Origin: Pseudomonas hunanensis
GTDB lineage: Bacteria > Pseudomonadota > Gammaproteobacteria > Pseudomonadales > Pseudomonadaceae
Direction: 5' to 3'
Length of the DNA stretch: 64,000 bases
Assembly: GCF_013393325.1 (NCBI RefSeq)
Contig: NZ_QJRC01000092.1
Location: 32,882-96,881, forward strand
Both the position numbers and the translations under genes were made by a program. A model generated the notes under the pieces. The model was not told the DNA's origin, did no database searches, and saw only the letters and a list, made by a program, of their open reading frames with translations. Of the stretch, positions 62,338 through 64,000 are shown one piece after another (positions within the stretch are counted from its first letter, which is position 1; the number at the start of each line of letters is the position of its first letter).

Positions 62338-63477
62338 ATGACAATGACAATAATCGTAGAACCCCTCGACCTTGGCGGCAGCGGCCCGCGGGTCGCGATC
62401 AAGGACACCATCGATGTCGCCGGCACCGCCACCCGTGCCTCTAGCCAAGCGCTGGAGGATGCGCCGTTGGCGGTGCGGCATGCCGAGGTGGTCAGCCACC
62501 TGCTGGCGGCCGGTGCGCGCTTGACTGCCAAGGTCGGCCTGCACGAGCTGGCCTTCGGCACTACCGGTATCAACCACCACACCGGCACGGCGGCCAACCC
62601 GCGTTTTCCGGGGCGTATTCCCGGAGGCTCGTCCAGCGGTTCGGCGGCTGCAGTGGCTGCTGGCCTGGTCGACTTCAGCCTGGGCACCGACACCGGTGGT
62701 TCGGTGCGCGTGCCGGCCTGTTGCTGTGGCGTGTTCGGCTTGAAGCCGACCTTTGGCCGGGTCAGCCGCCAAGGGGTGATGCCGGCCAGCAGCAGCCTCG
62801 ATTGTGTTGGCCCGTTCGCTGCGAGCCTACCGATGCTGGTGCGCGCCATGGCCATGATAGACCCGACGTTCGTGCCCGCCCAGGTACCTGCGAAGGCGCG
62901 TATCGGTGTGCTGCGGGTAACGGCCGAAGTAGGCATACATAAGGCGGTGCAGGGGGCGCTCAGCGCCAGCGGCTTGCCGCTGGGCAATGTCGAGCTCAAG
63001 CATTTTGGCGCGGCGTATGAGGCTGGCATGGTGGTGATCAACCGCGAAACCTTCCAGGCCTGTGGCCACCTGCTGGAAACCGGCAAGGTTGGCAGTGACA
63101 TCGCCGGGCGCCTGGCGGCGGCGGGGCAGACCCATGATGCCGCGCTGGCTGAGGCAGAGGCGGTACGCCAGCGGTTTACCGAGGAAGTCGACCAAGCCCT
63201 TGCCCGTTACGATGTACTGGCGTTGCCGACCATGCCGGACTTCCCGCTGCGGCTGGAGGAGGCCAGCGACACTCGCGCCGTACTGGGCATGACCTCGCTG
63301 GTGCGGCCGTTCAACCTGTCCGGGCACCCGGCGTTGAGCATCCCACTGGGTAGCGAGGCCGGCCTGCCGGTGGGCCTGCAACTGGTGGGGGCCAAAGGTG
63401 CGGACGAGAAGCTGTTGGCAGTGGCCGAGCGTTTGTTGCTCAACCTGTATGGCGGCAACGGGGGCAGCAATGACTGA
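62338..63477 (+). CDS. iacH: IacH, amidase-family protein
   Basis: The 379-residue amidase-signature enzyme has GGSSSGSAAAVAAGLVDFSLGTDTGGSVRVPA (about 96-127) containing the Ser-cisSer-Lys triad region: lysine in LTAKVGLHE (about 64) and nucleophile Ser in TDTGGSVR. Its role in indole-3-acetate catabolism is not fully settled; hydrolysis of a ring-opened or side-chain intermediate is assumed. ATG 62338 follows AGGG. It overlaps iacI by 8 bp. Confidence 0.9.
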   Translation: MTMTIIVEPLDLGGSGPRVAIKDTIDVAGTATRASSQALEDAPLAVRHAEVVSHLLAAGARLTAKVGLHELAFGTTGINHHTGTAANPRFPGRIPGGSSSGSAAAVAAGLVDFSLGTDTGGSVRVPACCCGVFGLKPTFGRVSRQGVMPASSSLDCVGPFAASLPMLVRAMAMIDPTFVPAQVPAKARIGVLRVTAEVGIHKAVQGALSASGLPLGNVELKHFGAAYEAGMVVINRETFQACGHLLETGKVGSDIAGRLAAAGQTHDAALAEAEAVRQRFTEEVDQALARYDVLALPTMPDFPLRLEEASDTRAVLGMTSLVRPFNLSGHPALSIPLGSEAGLPVGLQLVGAKGADEKLLAVAERLLLNLYGGNGGSND

Positions 63478-63982
63478 CTTGCATGAGTTGCAGGCCCGCT
63501 TGCAGGTGTTCGAGCGTCAGCAGGCCATTCGGGTGTGCATCAATCGCTATATGGAACTGTGCGATCAGCTCGATTGCAGCACCCCGCTGGACGAACTGGC
63601 TGGCTTGTTTACCCGTGAAGCCGTGTGGGAAGGCAAGGGCGCCCGGTATGCCGCCAGCTTTGGCGGCTACCGTGGCCGTGAGGCGATCCGTGCGATGTTT
63701 GCCACCTACATGAAAACCCCGGCGCACTTTGCCTTGAACGTGCACTTTCTCACCAGTGAGGTGATCGAGATGGACGGCGAGCAGGGTGTGGGGCGCTGGG
63801 TGATGTTGCAGACCAGCACCTTTGCCGACGGTGCATCGCACCTGAATGCTGCGCGGCTGACGGTGCGCTTTGCGCTGGAGGAGGGGCAGTGGCGCATGGC
63901 GCATTTTCAGACCGAGAACCAGTTCAGCCGACCGGTTACGGCCTGGAACAGTGAGGCCCCCTTGCCGGTGCCTAACGACTAA
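63470..63982 (+). CDS. iacI: IacI, SnoaL/NTF2-like protein
   Basis: The 170-residue NTF2-like fold protein has ICINRYMELCDQLD-type opening (RVCINRYMELCDQLDCS near 22) and GREAIRAMFATYMK near 71, then QTSTFADGASHLNAARLTVRFALEEGQWRMAHF (about 120-152). It ends the iac cluster; its exact step is unclear. The remaining 18 bp of the window hold nothing. Confidence 0.89.
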   Translation: MTDLHELQARLQVFERQQAIRVCINRYMELCDQLDCSTPLDELAGLFTREAVWEGKGARYAASFGGYRGREAIRAMFATYMKTPAHFALNVHFLTSEVIEMDGEQGVGRWVMLQTSTFADGASHLNAARLTVRFALEEGQWRMAHFQTENQFSRPVTAWNSEAPLPVPND

Positions 63983-64000
63983 GCCCAGACGCGATCCCTG

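Overview
The window is about 64 kb of chromosome from a Pseudomonas of the putida group. The evidence is GC-rich coding sequence on both strands, paired REP elements of the putida type (motif GTAGGAGCGGCCTTGTGTCGCG), a periplasmic racemase with the features of P. putida Alr, and blocks in the order familiar from P. putida: second mrdA, then porin/vanR/vanBA, then the arginine transaminase block, then catRBCA. The indole-3-acetate (iac) cluster beside cat resembles P. putida 1290. I see no rRNA, tRNA, CRISPR array, IS element or phage; this is metabolic-island sequence with one toxin locus. All identifications come from reading the proteins; no search was run.

Layout. 1-1957 (minus): sulfone-sulfur genes sfnE-sfnC-sfnR, with sfnR cut by the window edge. 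2255-4150 (minus): a second PBP2. 4366-10394: vanillate module (aromatic acid MFS transporter, OprD-type porin, VanR, VanB, VanA). Paired TGGATCCA operators lie before the transporter and before vanA. 10483-14655: three-gene ABC/FtsX-permease/AttH-lipocalin operon ending at a REP pair. 14816-16306: divergent enoyl-CoA hydratase and TetR (BetI-like) regulator. 16380-32505: arginine transaminase (ATA) region with aruR, a solute-binding protein, hybrid kinase aruS, amino acid permease, enoyl-CoA hydratase, acyl-CoA dehydrogenase, ADP-forming acyl-CoA ligase, aruI, broad-specificity racemase, aruH, aldehyde dehydrogenase and a quinone reductase. 32679-36122: polyamine-type binding protein, class III aminotransferase, LuxR regulator. 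36271-37797: Fic protein behind a set of iteron-like repeats. 37803-45285: carnitine-type module (HTH-PAS-PAS regulator, CntB, CntA, BCCT transporter, D-malate/tartrate dehydrogenase, LysR). 45324-48442: Lrp regulator, acetylpolyamine deacetylase, permease. 48585-51989: orphan VasX-like T6SS toxin with a probable frameshift near its end and a stub gene behind it. 52170-55590: catR and catBCA. 56110-63982: complete iacABCDEFG-R-HI.

How it works together. Most modules feed central metabolism. VanAB demethylates vanillate to protocatechuate. The iac enzymes take indole-3-acetate to catechol, which the adjacent catABC opens toward beta-ketoadipate. The ATA genes take D- or L-arginine through 2-ketoarginine to 4-guanidinobutyrate, and the extra CoA-ligase/dehydrogenase/hydratase set suggests a further CoA-dependent step. 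CntAB plus the malate-type dehydrogenase suggest carnitine to trimethylamine plus a C4 carbon source. Each module carries its own regulator, and several carry matching operator-like sequences that can be read directly: VanR, the cnt palindrome, the iac element, and AruR-type direct repeats.

The least explained parts are the VasX-like locus with its broken 3' end, the five repeats before fic, the HTH-PAS-PAS regulator of the cnt module with its shared 18-bp element, and the binding protein encoded between aruR and aruS.
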